From NCBI GenBank assembly GCA_947311845.1, contig CAMZMU010000071.1, positions 23,845,236 to 23,909,235 of the forward strand: a DNA stretch of 64,000 bases, read 5' to 3'. Origin of the DNA: Poa pratensis (taxonomy: Eukaryota > Streptophyta > Magnoliopsida > Poales > Poaceae). The notes under the pieces were generated by a model. The model saw only the letters and a list, made by a program, of their open reading frames with translations, was not told where the DNA came from and ran no database searches. Both the position numbers and the translations under genes were made by a program. Shown here one piece after another: positions 13,001 through 22,659 of this stretch; within the stretch, counting starts at the first letter, position 1, and each line of letters starts with the position of its first letter.

Positions 13001-14222
13001 TTTTGTTTGCAGTCGTGTTTCGTTTAGGATATTAATTTTTTGGAACATATCTTTGAAGCGCTTGTATATCTGTTTTAATGGAATAATGGATTAAAATCTG
13101 GAAACGCCCCCTGGCCATGAGACAAAATACCTCTCTTGCCTGGTTCACCTTTCTGCTTAAGTTGGAGCCGCAATTTTTTGCAATCCTGGTTGTTGTGAAG
13201 AAGGCTTGGATTGAGATATATGGTTGCGTTGGCTGCCTCTTGCATGGATCCTTGTATAGTTGAATCTATTGGTGCAAGATCTATGAATACCATGGGTAAA
13301 TGAGAAAGTTTTCCTACAATTGTGAAACTAGCACTTACACAGCTCTATATCACCCAACTTATTTTTGCTATCACTGTAATAGTTCTTATGCTACATCCTG
13401 TTGATTTTTGCCTTCTACAGAAGTAACTGTTACTAGATTAATAAGTTTAGCTTATGGTTGAGTAAGCAAAAATTCTAGGTTACTATATCTATTGGAAATC
13501 TAATCTTCCATTCCTTGATCTAGAGATTTCAAGGTCACAGCTATCGCTTCCTTGGGACATCTGAAATGGATCCTGATTCTGAACCTGACTCTGCCCGTTC
13601 ACGTCATGATGATTTCAATTTTGGTGAAGTTTTTGTGCATCAAATGATACATTCCATCGAGTTTGTTCTTGGGGCTGTCTCAAATACGGCATCATACCTT
13701 CGACTTTGGGCCTTGAGGTTTGCCTTCTGTCATGTTTATTGCAAAATTTCATCTGTTGTTTCTTTCCACGACTCACTGTACCGTCATTTTACTTTAGCTT
13801 GGCACATTCTGAGCTATCAACAGTCTTCTACGAGAAGTTGCTCTTACTTGCATGGGGGTAAGCATCAATCCTTTTCGTCCTCTCTTTGGGCGTTTATGCT
13901 TCACTGTTAGCGGTATCATATACTCCGTAATATCTGCATGATTGTCACCTATTGCAGTACCTATGATTGTCAGCTATTGCAGTTGCTTACTTGAACTATT
14001 TACTGTACTGTTGACAGGTATGACAGTCTGCTCGTGAAGTTAGTGGGGCTTATAGTTTTTGCTTTTGCTACTGCCTTTATATTGCTCGGGATGGAATCAT
14101 TAAGTGCTTTTCTTCACGCATTGCGTCTACACTGGGTTGAGTTTATGAACAAGTTCTATCACGGGGATGGCTACAAATTTAAACCATTTTCATTTGCTCT
14201 GCTAGCAGACGACGAAGAGTGA
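4025..14222 (+). CDS. VHA-a: V-type proton ATPase subunit a (VHA-a), 18 exons, frame interrupted
   Basis: Membrane subunit a of the vacuolar H+-ATPase, which forms the proton half-channels of the V0 sector. Exons (ends from GT/AG sites): about 4025-4163, 5380-5424, 6345-6467, 6608-6715, 7062-7171, 7249-7417, 7674-7809, 8039-8143, 8265-8370, 8445-8591, 9162-9317, 10013-10174, 10800-11004, 11078-11261, 11349-11431, 13524-13717, 13798-13857, 14018-14222, together about 800 residues, normal for the family. Recognisable blocks include the N-terminal [60 protein letters not shown] and [20 protein letters not shown]. The arginine codon at 13701 in SYLRLW matches the essential translocation arginine (yeast Vph1 R735). 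Exons 2-4, 14 and 16-18 read cleanly; exons 1, 5, 7-11, 13 and 15 need 1-base (rarely more) corrections, and exon 12 breaks at its end. No substitution-type stop codon interrupts the conserved frame. The start is uncertain: ATG 4052 is in frame, and an upstream start may be hidden by another indel. Confidence 0.92.
4164..5379 (+). other. VHA-a intron 1
   Basis: A 1.2-kb AT-rich intron between donor GTGAGT (4164) and acceptor TTTGCAG (ends 5379). No inserted element or ORF was recognised. Confidence 0.75.
5785..6112 (+). repeat. two tandem non-LTR (LINE/SINE) 3'-end copies in VHA-a intron 2
   Basis: A ~120-bp segment containing CTTGGCGAGCCAACGTAAAA, then CAGTCCCATGGATATGAAAC, then GGGTGACCTCCTG occurs twice (about 5819-5930 and 5938-6050). 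The second copy runs into CCTACCCCAACTTGTTTGGG and AAAGGCTTTGTT, the conserved tail shared by grass non-LTR elements such as Au-type SINEs. No intact ORF remains. Family assignment rests on my recognition of the tail. Confidence 0.65.
9356..9382 (+). repeat. 27-bp poly-C tract after VHA-a exon 11
   Basis: An uninterrupted run of 27 C followed by 8 T, starting 38 bp downstream of the exon 11 donor. It is the longest of several G/C homopolymers in the window. Confidence 0.9.
11432..13523 (+). other. VHA-a intron 15 with inserted non-LTR-like debris
   Basis: A 2.1-kb intron, long for this gene. A poly-T run at about 11508-11516 followed by a GCGGATAAAAGGGG-type motif resembles the minus-strand tail of a grass non-LTR element. 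GC-rich sequence at 11580-12260 is unlike the surrounding intron. A minus-strand frame at 11633-11878 (81 aa, containing [20 protein letters not shown]) looks protein-like and may be a captured exon fragment, but I do not recognise it. The rest (12300-13520) is AT-rich with nothing identifiable. Confidence 0.4.
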
Positions 14223-15220
14223 TACATACCAAATTTGGCACGTTGAAGAGATTAAACTTGCTCTTGAAAATTTTGGAGCATGGGTGTGGAATTTCACGAG
14301 AAGGATAGGTTTTCCCCAATACACAGCATTTTGTCACACCACCAGACTTCTAAGGGTGTCCAGTCGTTGGTTGAGGTTGCCAGCGCATGGAAATGAGATT
14401 TTGTAATTTTACGGTTATATTGTAGAGGGCAGGCTTGTCGTACAGTGCCTCCTCTGGAGAGGCAGATTATAGTAGCTAACAAAAAGGATAGAAAATGTAG
14501 ATTTGATCTGTCTACCTTTAGCTGTCACATTTTGTCACTAGAAATGAGGGGAAAAAAAAAACTTTGTCATTACTGTGCCTAGACTACAAGGCATGACAAA
14601 ATAACTAGCATATCTGTCCATTTAAGTAATTCTTCTTTGTGTGCTTGTCTATCTGCCATCATGGTCTCGCATACCAACTAGTCATGAGACGTTTATGTGT
14701 GTTTTTTACGGAGGGTATTGATGTATCATGTATCCTTCGATGGCTAGAGTTCTTCAGATGATGTGCTGGCTAAAGGTTGTGAGTGCACCTCGTCCTACAA
14801 AGTACGCAAAAAAGGTTGTGGATGTATATTATATCAAATGTACTTCGCATAAGTATGCCAATTTATGTGTTGTAGGATGTATGAAGAAAACACATGTGCC
14901 AATTTTTGTGGTTCACTGACGGTCATGCTTTTGTATATTTTTTGGCGCTTACACAGTTTATTGTTGATGTATGATTTTATCATAAATTTGAAATGCATTT
15001 CAAATGTGGTTCAGATAGTACTATCACTACATGCAAGTACGTGATCTCAATCTGTATGTTTTTTTCAAGAACATGCAAAAGACTTGCATGTCATGACATT
15101 AAGAGAATAAGAGAGTATGTTACAAATTACAACAAACGCAGCCGCACTGTCCGCTCAACTGCACTCAGCTATAGCCTACTCCTCATGTCTCTCCGCTGGC
15201 TGCCTAGCTAAAACCCATAG
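14223..15220. other. VHA-a 3' flank and intergenic spacer
   Basis: It begins with the presumed VHA-a 3' UTR just after TGA at 14220-14222. The remainder is AT-rich, with no ORF, repeat end or RNA gene that I could support. Confidence 0.4.
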
Positions 15221-16836
15221 CTGAAACTAGAGTTAAATACACCCTGGGTACTTGTACTTTTTTTGAAAGCACAATACGGTACTCGTACTCTTGAATACGC
15301 ACAATTTGGTACTCGAACTTGACGAGACGTGAAAATACGGTACTATTTGGCGTACACGGACGTACACACGGCAGTTGGCGACGACGTGTCTTTATTTTGT
15401 CGGAGCGCATTTAATCAAGGAACCCCCTGAATAACAGACAAATTCTGTTGTCAACCACCACTCTCCCTGCCCCGTCGTCTCCACTCCCGAAACAGGGGAG
15501 GCGGTCGTCCCTGAGGTTTCCGCCGCTCCGTCCCCGCCGTCGCCGAGCTCTCCGTGACCATCTTCGGCGTGGAATCTGGATTTCTCTGTGCGCCGCAGTT
15601 ATAAGTGCAAGGAAGCAGGAGGAGGCTCGTATAAACAAGTTAGCAAGAGCTGAGACAAGAAAGATAATAGCAGAAGTTAAAAGAACATGTGCTGAGAAGC
15701 AAGCAGCTGAGAGAAAGGCCAAAAGGGAATTACAGAAACAAGAAGCTGCCGCAGCAAAGGCAGAAGAGAAGAAGAGAGCTGCATTAACAAAAGCAGAAGA
15801 GAGGAAGAGAGTAGCTGCAGCAAGAGCAGAAGAGCAAAGGATTGCTAGACTGGAAATTGCATATACAAGAATGTCTGCTGAAGCTAGAGAAGATGAAGAA
15901 AGGCAAGCTTCTGTTGGTGAAAAACGACAAGGACAGACAAATAGTGTAGGAAAGAATCAACCACCACTGAAGAAAACATCCATGTTGATGTTTTTAAGTA
16001 GTTTTCATTCTCTGCTGTAATGCTACCTAGTTTCTCCAAGGGTACCTTGTACTTAATATTTTTGCACCGATGCCGTCGTCTAAGTTATGGTTCAGGATGA
16101 TATTATGTACTTGAAGTTGTTGCGGTGTACATCAATTCACGTCAATTTATTGCTTGTTGCGGATTTAATTTGTATCTCGTGTTTGCTTCCATGATCGAAA
16201 TACAAGAATGCAGGCAGTGCAATTGCTTTTGGAGATTGAATATGTTTATAAGTTGCATCGGCCTATTCTTTTTAAAATTTATATTCTGTGCCCACACATT
16301 CTGTGGATGTTTACTGTTGTCATTTTTTATTCTTGCTCTGATGAAGCTCTTTGCGCATCAGTTTCCCCAGGCTTTACAGACTAACATGGATGAAAGTCAT
16401 CAATCTCCAGCGAGCACAGCTGCAGCTGTTGTTCCTTCTACAAATTCGTCTGGAACATCACCCTGCAAGCAGCTAGGGAAGAAGCCAACGCGGGAAACGA
16501 TTGCAAGTGGACTTTGCTTATTGGAAGCATCGTTTGTCTGTCTAAAGGCCGGTCAAACCTTGACGCTCAGCTTGCGATGGCATTCTTCCTGAAGAAGACG
16601 GAGGTGGGTGCCAGTATGCAAAAAAGCCCTCCATGCAAACGACGGGTGTAACCCTGGGTACCTGTACTTTATTCTGAAGCACAATACAGCTCCGTGTACG
16701 TCCGTGTACGCCAAATAGTACCGTTCACGTCCCATCAAGTTCGAGTACCAAATTGTGCGCATTCAAGAGTACGAGTACCGTATCGTGCTTTCGAAAAAAG
16801 TACAGGTACCCAGGGTGTATTTAACTTCTGAAACTA
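15221..16836. mobile_element. non-autonomous Mutator-like element (MULE) with 9-bp TSD
   Basis: The element spans 15230-16827 and is flanked on both sides by CTGAAACTA (15221-15229 and 16828-16836). A 9-bp target duplication is diagnostic of Mutator transposition. Terminal inverted repeats of about 140 bp (15230-15370 and 16690-16827) begin GAGTTAAATACACCCTGGGT on the left and, read inward, AAGTTAAATACACCCTGGGT on the right, with roughly 93% identity by eye. No transposase is encoded. The interior holds a coiled-coil reading frame, the arrangement of a Pack-MULE carrying captured gene fragments. Confidence 0.85.
15448..16020 (+). CDS. coiled-coil ORF fragment carried inside the MULE
   Basis: A 190-codon open frame with no ATG at its beginning (the first codon is TTG), so it looks like an internal or spliced piece of a gene. 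Residues ~1-50 are Pro/Arg/Ser-rich and GC-rich. Residues ~55-150 are an Ala/Glu/Lys/Arg-rich heptad-like helix (for example EAAAAKAEEKKRAALTKAEE), predicted coiled coil. A second possible exon lies near 16371-16560 after a CCCCAG acceptor. I do not recognise the parent gene. The sharp GC drop from N-terminal to coiled-coil part fits capture of a 5' exon plus a downstream exon by a Pack-MULE. It could also be a resident MULE accessory gene. Confidence 0.45.
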   Translation: MSTTTLPAPSSPLPKQGRRSSLRFPPLRPRRRRALRDHLRRGIWISLCAAVISARKQEEARINKLARAETRKIIAEVKRTCAEKQAAERKAKRELQKQEAAAAKAEEKKRAALTKAEERKRVAAARAEEQRIARLEIAYTRMSAEAREDEERQASVGEKRQGQTNSVGKNQPPLKKTSMLMFLSSFHSLL

Positions 16837-17381
16837 CTCCCTAATCCTACGGACTAAAACCTCTTCTGTCGACTGTTTTCGCTCAAAGTTCCGATCGTTC
16901 CGCTCTAACCACAACCTACGGCAGCAAGCAATAGCAAGAGACGCCATCTCTTTTCTTCTATGTTTCGGCCGACGTGATCTCAATCTGTATGTTTAACTGC
17001 CCTTGGAAAATGAGCAAAATGGTAGTTGCGTAATGCGTAAGTACAAGATGTGAAAAATAATTGGAGACCGGTTTGGACTATAACTGGCAACTCTACTATA
17101 TCAATGAACAGTCAAATCATTTACCTCGTTTAAAAAAGAAACACTAACAGACCAGCCAGATGCAACTTTTTAAGTGTTTGGTTGCCTCCACAAGTGGTAG
17201 GCTAGACATACACAGTACACACGACTTAAAACACACCCCAGTTCACTCAGTTAGCCCCGTTGAATCTTTTGTTCAGTTGTCCCTAGCGAGCTAGACTCGC
17301 CAGGTAGCCAAGGGGGAAGCACGTGAGATGGCACGAGACATGCGAGGTGCCAGAGAGAGTAATTTTACATGCCTCCCAACG
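16837..17381. other. spacer between the MULE and the gypsy element
   Basis: AT-moderate sequence. No gene, repeat end or RNA gene recognised. Confidence 0.4.
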
Positions 17382-17386
17382 GAGCC

Positions 17387-17840
17387 TAACGAGGTGTAGA
17401 CTCGGCAAATCTTAGGGTTGAGTACCCCAGGTTGATTGAGGGGGAGAGAGATGAGCGCTGGTGATCACGACGGCTGACAAGCAAGGCGTTTACCCAGGTT
17501 CAGGCTCCCGGAGGATAACACCCTACTTCCTGCTTGTCTGGTTATTGATGGTGAGCTGTGGCTACAATGGCGAGATGGCAATCTCGCTAGGGTTTGTGTG
17601 GCGGCTATGAGCGTACCCTAGACGAAGGACCCTCCTAGCCTTTATATGGTAGGCTAGGTCTCAGGTGAACGGTGCCGATGGCGCTTACAAGCATGGCGGG
17701 GTCGCATGACCTAGCGTCGACTATCTTGGGCCGCACGTCGTCCTCCTTGGGCCTTCCTTGGGCCCTCGTCATAAGGCTGATGGGCTTGGCGTGACCCAGG
17801 TATCCCCACCGTGGGGTAGTCGAAGAGTGACCCCACGACA
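17387..17840 (-). repeat. gypsy 3' LTR
   Basis: 454 bp that repeats 30477-30928. It starts with TA where the partner has TG, so a terminal dinucleotide has mutated, and ends ACGACA. Differences cluster in the first 50 bp, mostly A here against G in the other LTR, plus a small indel region near 17670. It contains TTTATATGG, a possible TATA-like word, as does its partner. Confidence 0.95.
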
Positions 17841-17855
17841 GGAGCCCCCGAGTGC
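17841..17855 (-). other. gypsy polypurine tract
   Basis: On the element's sense strand GCACTCGGGGGCTCC abuts the 3' LTR. It primes plus-strand DNA synthesis in such elements. The same core, GCACTCGGGGGCT, is repeated in the array at 22660-23540. Confidence 0.7.
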
Positions 17856-18677
17856 TTAGTCGAATCGTAGAGTCGGGTAAAGGACTCCTTCCTCCTGGGC
17901 ACGCCGTCGGGTTCCTGAAAGAGAGTAAAATTGGTCGACTCCGGCCGTCCAGGGCTTATGGAGGATTCCTTAGTCGAACCATCACTTCCAGGGTAATATT
18001 GTGTGTACAGCCTTAGTCGGTGATTTTTCGACTGCTATTGTTCTGAGTCACTCGGGAGCGCGAACAGCGCTCCCGATGGGAGTAGCCCCCGAGATTAAGC
18101 TGAATTGCTTGCAATTGAGGTTAAACTCAATTTTTCTTCAGTCGAAAAGCCCGCTCCCGATGGGAGTAAAGAAGGGACTCGACATGTTGGAGTCGCGACT
18201 GGCTTTGCGTGACTTACTGTGTATTCGGCCTGTTTAGCTTACTGCACAAGTTTCTTCAGCTCTTGGAGCTTACTGTATCTTCTTGCACTCGAATGAGCTG
18301 TTCGAGTTTATTCGGCTCTTAGAGCTTACTGAACATTTTTGCACTCGAATGAGCTGTTCGAGTTCTCGATCAGCCCATTGGCGTACTTGCTACGCCTGCG
18401 CAGTTGACGTCAGTGCTGACGTTTTCTGGCTCACTCTGTGTCCGACGGGACGTGACAGTGCGGGCCCACTGTCAGTATTGACTGGAGACAGCGGTTGCCG
18501 CTTTTTTCTGACCGTTGGGCGCGAAAATTTCGCGGTGTGATGATGGCGCCTTGATTCCCGCGCGTAGTGGGCGGCGTGGCCGTCGACGGTTGCTATCTCC
18601 GCGCAACACGTGGACGGCCAGATGATGTTGCGGAGAGCGGTTTCAGCAGGGATGGCCAGGATTGACTGACCGCGCGG

Positions 18678-18684
18678 TATATAA
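18678..18684 (+). promoter_or_regulatory. TATA box of the antisense gene
   Basis: TATATAA sits 111 bp upstream of the first ATG (18795) of the antisense gene, in a GC-rich context, at a distance suitable for a short 5' leader. It suggests the extra gene has its own promoter rather than depending on the LTR. Confidence 0.6.
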
Positions 18685-18794
18685 TTTTCACCGCGGCGGT
18701 GAACAGTTCATCCATCCCCATTCCTTCGTCTCCACTGCTTCTGTTCCGCCATTGTTGTGCTGCGTGCTCTGTCAGTTTCTTTTCTCCACCCTCC

Positions 18795-21470
18795 ATGAGC
18801 AAGGCCGCGATGAAGAGGGGGAAGGCTGCTGCTGGCGCCGTCGCCGCCGCCGAGGCGAGCGTGATGAAGAAGCCCGACGGCGACTGGGTCAAATCGTCGG
18901 TGAAGAAGGCCGACCTCGAGGCCCTCCGCGCGCAGGGACTGCTGCCGCCGGCGGATAAGGCGACGCGCGCTCCCGGGAAAGAGGTATTCCCCTCCCCTCG
19001 CGAGGGGGAACGCGTTTGCTTCGTGGACTTCCTTCCGCGGGGTTTCGGGTTCCCCCTCCACGATTTCGTCCGTGGTCTCTTGTATGCTTATGGGATTCAG
19101 ATCCACGATCTGACTCCCAATAGCGTCTTGAGCATCGCGAGCTATTTCGTGCTCTGCGAGTGCTTCCTGGGAATCGCGCCCAACTGGCTGCTGTGGAAGT
19201 CGCTATTCCTCGTGAGGAGGAACGTGGGGAAGAGCAAGCAGGTGTACCCAGTCGGCGGCTTCGGCATCCAGGTGCGTGGCGACACCTCCTACTTCCAGAT
19301 GAAGAAGTCCGATTCCGTCCAGGGCTGGCGGAAGAAGTGGTTCTACATCAGGTGTGACCAAGCAGGGCTTCCCGAATTCGCCGCTGATCGCGAGTTGCGG
19401 AAGACGAACGCATGGGCGCACCCGCTGTCGAAGGAGGACAGGGAGGCGACTCAGCCCTTGTTGACGCTACTTCGTGGCCTTCTGAAGAGCCTTGGGCGCG
19501 AGACGGGTGGAATTCACCTCATCGCCACCTTCTTCAGGCTTCGGGTGCAGCCGCTGCGCAGTCGCGTCCACCCGATGTGGGCGCGTGAGGATGCTGGCAA
19601 TGAGCTTGATGATGACGCAGTCGAGTCGAAGGTGAGGAGCATCACTAGTCTCCGAGCCGCTGACCCGTGCAATGTCAAGTGCCCAGTCGAGCCATATGGT
19701 CCTAATAATCCTGTGCCTGAGGTGAGCTTCGTTTGCTTTGTTTGTCTTGTATCTTCTTCTGTCAAATCTTTTTGCCTGACTCGAATGGTTCATTTGCTGA
19801 CAGGGTCGTTCGAGCTATGTCAGTCTTCCTCCGTTGATGGAGAATGGACCTCATGAAGAGGCAGAGTTCCCTGAGGACGAGGTTGATGACGATGAAGTTC
19901 CCTCCGCCACTTCTCCGAGTGAAGAGTTGGAGGAGGATGATGAAGACGAGGAGCCGCTGCGGAAGCGGCAGAGGCGAAAGGCTGGCGACTCTGGTTCTGC
20001 CTCGTCGCCTGTGAAGGAGGCGGGTGTGAACGAGGAAGAGACGAGCGAGTCCTCTTCGGGCACTAGGCACCCGAGCGACCTGGCTGAACCTTTGGTCGTG
20101 CCTCCACTCGGCTCTGCACCGCCGACCGAGTTCGCGAGGATGGCCTCCGTCTCCCTGGGAAGTGAAGACGATGTCGTCAGGTTAGTCGCATAACCATTGC
20201 TTTGTTTTTGTCGAGTGTGCTGTTTCACTTGCGGGTCCTTGAATTGAGTTTTCTTGTCACAGCGACCGTACTGGCGCTGCTGTTTCTTCCCCTCGTGAGA
20301 TGGAGCACACTTCTGCTCCTATGATCGAGCAGACTGCGAGGACGACCGGAGAGGAGGCTCTGGCGGGTGACGTTTTGGCCTTGAAGGCTTCGACCTCCGC
20401 CATGCCAGAGAGGTCTGCTGACGCGACTCCGGTTGACGCTGGGCTGCTTGAGCATGTAAGTGTTCTTCGACTCCTTCTGCAAGATCTGTATCGGGTGCGC
20501 GTACAGCGCTCCCGATGGGAGTAGCCCCCGAAGATGCGCGTGACTAGAATAGTCGGGCGTAGATTAATGTCTTGTGTTTCCTGCAGCCATTTTATCGCCA
20601 GCAGATGGAGGGAGCCGCAGCCTTCGTTCGCATGGAGCAGGAGAGGGATCAGCTCGCACTGCTCTGGAGCAAGCGAATGTAAGTGTGAACCCTTGTGTTC
20701 GAGGGGTGCTTCGACTGCCTTTATTGCTAACTTTGCTCCGTTGATCCGTAGGCGAGAAGGAGAGCATGAAGACGCGGGTCGCGGAGCTGGAGAAGTCACT
20801 GGGTGAAGCCCAAGAGCGGGAACAAGCTCGGGATGCTCTGGAGAAGACCCAGGTCGACCGCTTGCTCGCACTCGCAGATGTTGTTGGAAGTAAGTTTTTC
20901 GGCTCAGTGCCTACTTTGCCTTTTTCGACTTCTGACGTCTTACGGGTGTTGATTTCTTTTGAACAGGACTTGCGGAGGTGCTCCTCCAGAAGGGACTTCC
21001 AGCGAGAGTGTCGGCTTGGCGGAGGCTGTTGGCTTCGTCGACCGCGTCTGCGCATATGCATCGGCAGCGCTGCAGCAGTCGACGGCGGCACTGCAGAAGT
21101 CGACGGAGCCTTAGCGACTGTGCACCGGAGTATCTTTCCCAGCAAGCCGCCACCAGCTGCTGTTGACGCACTCGCAGCTCCATTCGAAGGCAATTCGAAT
21201 GTCCTGGCGAACTTCACGCGCACGCAGACGGTACGCGGCTCCGAGCTCACTTTCCAGCTACTTCTTGGTCACCAAGTCGTGGGTGATTTTGAGAAGGTTG
21301 TCAGCGACTTCCCTCGGAAGCCTGATGGCAGGACCGCGTCCCTTAGCGGTGTGAAGGTGCAGGCGAGCCAGCTAGCTGCGAAGTTGGTCGACACCTTCGA
21401 GAAGAGGATTGCCAAAGCTGCAGAGTTGGCTGCTAGGAAGAGCCGTTCCCAGTCGGAGTCTGTAGTGTAG
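18795..21470 (+). CDS. antisense extra gene of the gypsy element, Transposase_28 (putative gypsy-type) family, spliced
   Basis: A multi-exon gene opposite to gag-pol. Exons: 18795-19721 (309 codons from ATG), 19804-20180, 20263-20455, 20587-20678, 20752-20889, 20967-21470, all with GT-AG ends and short introns. Exon 1 holds the putative gypsy-type transposon domain (for example VCFVDFLPRGFGFPLHDFV, LRTNAWAHPLS-like stretches). Exon 2 is acidic with a basic cluster (EPLRKRQRRKAG), a likely nuclear signal. Exons 4-5 are coiled coil. The last exon has the conserved TRTQTVRGSELTFQLLLGH and DFEKVVSDFPRKPDG blocks. Proteins of this type are known as extra ORFs in Tat elements; their function is unknown. 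The exon 4/5 junction and exon 6 need frame corrections, so the copy is degraded or miscalled there. Not related to retroviral envelope. Confidence 0.7.
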
Positions 21471-21672
21471 ACTTTTTCCTTGTAGGACTATGCTTCTGCT
21501 TTTGGGCTTGAGTCTGTAATGCACTTTATATCGTGCGAGTGAACATGCTGATGATGAAATGTGAATTCGCTCCCTCGGGGGTGCAGTCGCCAAGTCTTTT
21601 TTGATGTCTTGTTTGGATGAATTATGTTGATTCTTTTCCTGGCTTGACGCTGTCAATTCTTGGCAGTCTGAT

Positions 21673-22534
21673 ATGGGCGAAGCTCCTGACGTTGCTGGAA
21701 CTACTGGCGCGGACGATGAGGAGGACACCACTTCGGCTGCGCCTACTCGTCGCCGCCGTCAAGCTCCTCCAGCTCCTGTGCGAAGCGTAAATGACCAGAG
21801 AGTGATCACCTTCATGAGGAACAAGGTGTTGGAGCTCGAGTCGAAGCTGAAGAGTGCTGAGTTGGAGCTGGAGCGATTGAGGTCGCGGCCCGTTGCGCCG
21901 TTCTCCCAGCGTGAGGAGTTTCTGCTTGGCGAGATGGACTTGATCAGTCGACAGCTGCAAGGTTGGCCTTCTAGCGTTTTTGCTTCGGCTTCTGTGTCTT
22001 CCTGCTATGCTTAATGCTTGGCCTTGATGCAGATGTGAACTCTGACTTGAAGGCTGAGCAGCTTCGAGTGGACGAGCGAGTAGAGAAAGAGGCCGCCGGT
22101 GACTCACCGAAGCGCGCCAGTTTTGGTCGAACAAATCCAGAGGTAGTGTACTGGCACGAATGCTGGATCGCACCTGGCGGGCTGCTGTGCTCTTGGAAGG
22201 TTGCAGAAAAACCCTCTGGCAGATCAACAAGGTGTACTTTCCTCACAACGAGCAGCCGAATGGACTGACTGCTCTTCTGGAGAGGTTCCGTGAAGGCGGT
22301 GCGTTGAAGGAAGTCGTGCACGCTCAACTTGTTGCCGGGGCGAACGTGGCGTTGGCATACGTTCGACTGCACCGGCCTAATCTTCCATTGCACAAGGTGC
22401 TTGACGGCTTGCCTGGAGAGGGTGAATATGCCGATACTCTTGCGGCTGCGCGCCAGATGATTCGGCAGGTCCAGAACTTTAGCGAGCACCTTGTAGGGCC
22501 ACTTGATGCGCCAAAGGGCGAGCCTGTAGAATAA
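21673..22534 (+). CDS. second part of the antisense region: coiled-coil plus C-terminal helical domain
   Basis: Two exons are likely. The first (ATG 21673 to about 21960) encodes an acidic start and a coiled coil (KVLELESKLKSAELELERLR). The second begins about 22032 after a TTGATGCAG acceptor and ends at TAA 22534, containing LLEGCRKTLWQINKVYFPHN and GANVALAYVRLHRPNLPL. A frame slip near 22150 separates the parts of the second exon. It may be a separate gene or the 3' end of the 18795-21470 gene. This domain accompanies the Transposase_28 region in other grass elements as far as I recall. Function unknown. Confidence 0.55.
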
Positions 22535-22659
22535 GAACAGTATAGTGCTGTTGCATAGCGTTAGCTTGTAAAGAAATTTTTCCAAGTGGAAATATGAGTG
22601 TATGTATGTCGAGGTGGGGGTAGCCCCCGAGTTAGTAAATTGTATCTTGTAGACGTCTG

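Noticed and set aside
18284..18364. Direct repeat of TTGCACTCGAATGAGCTG as a regulatory array
   Set aside because: Only two copies, inside the gypsy 3' region; likely local slippage with no further support.
18795..22534. Envelope-like gene of the gypsy element
   Set aside because: Opposite strand, spliced, with no signal peptide, transmembrane or fusion-like segment; it fits the antisense extra-ORF family instead.
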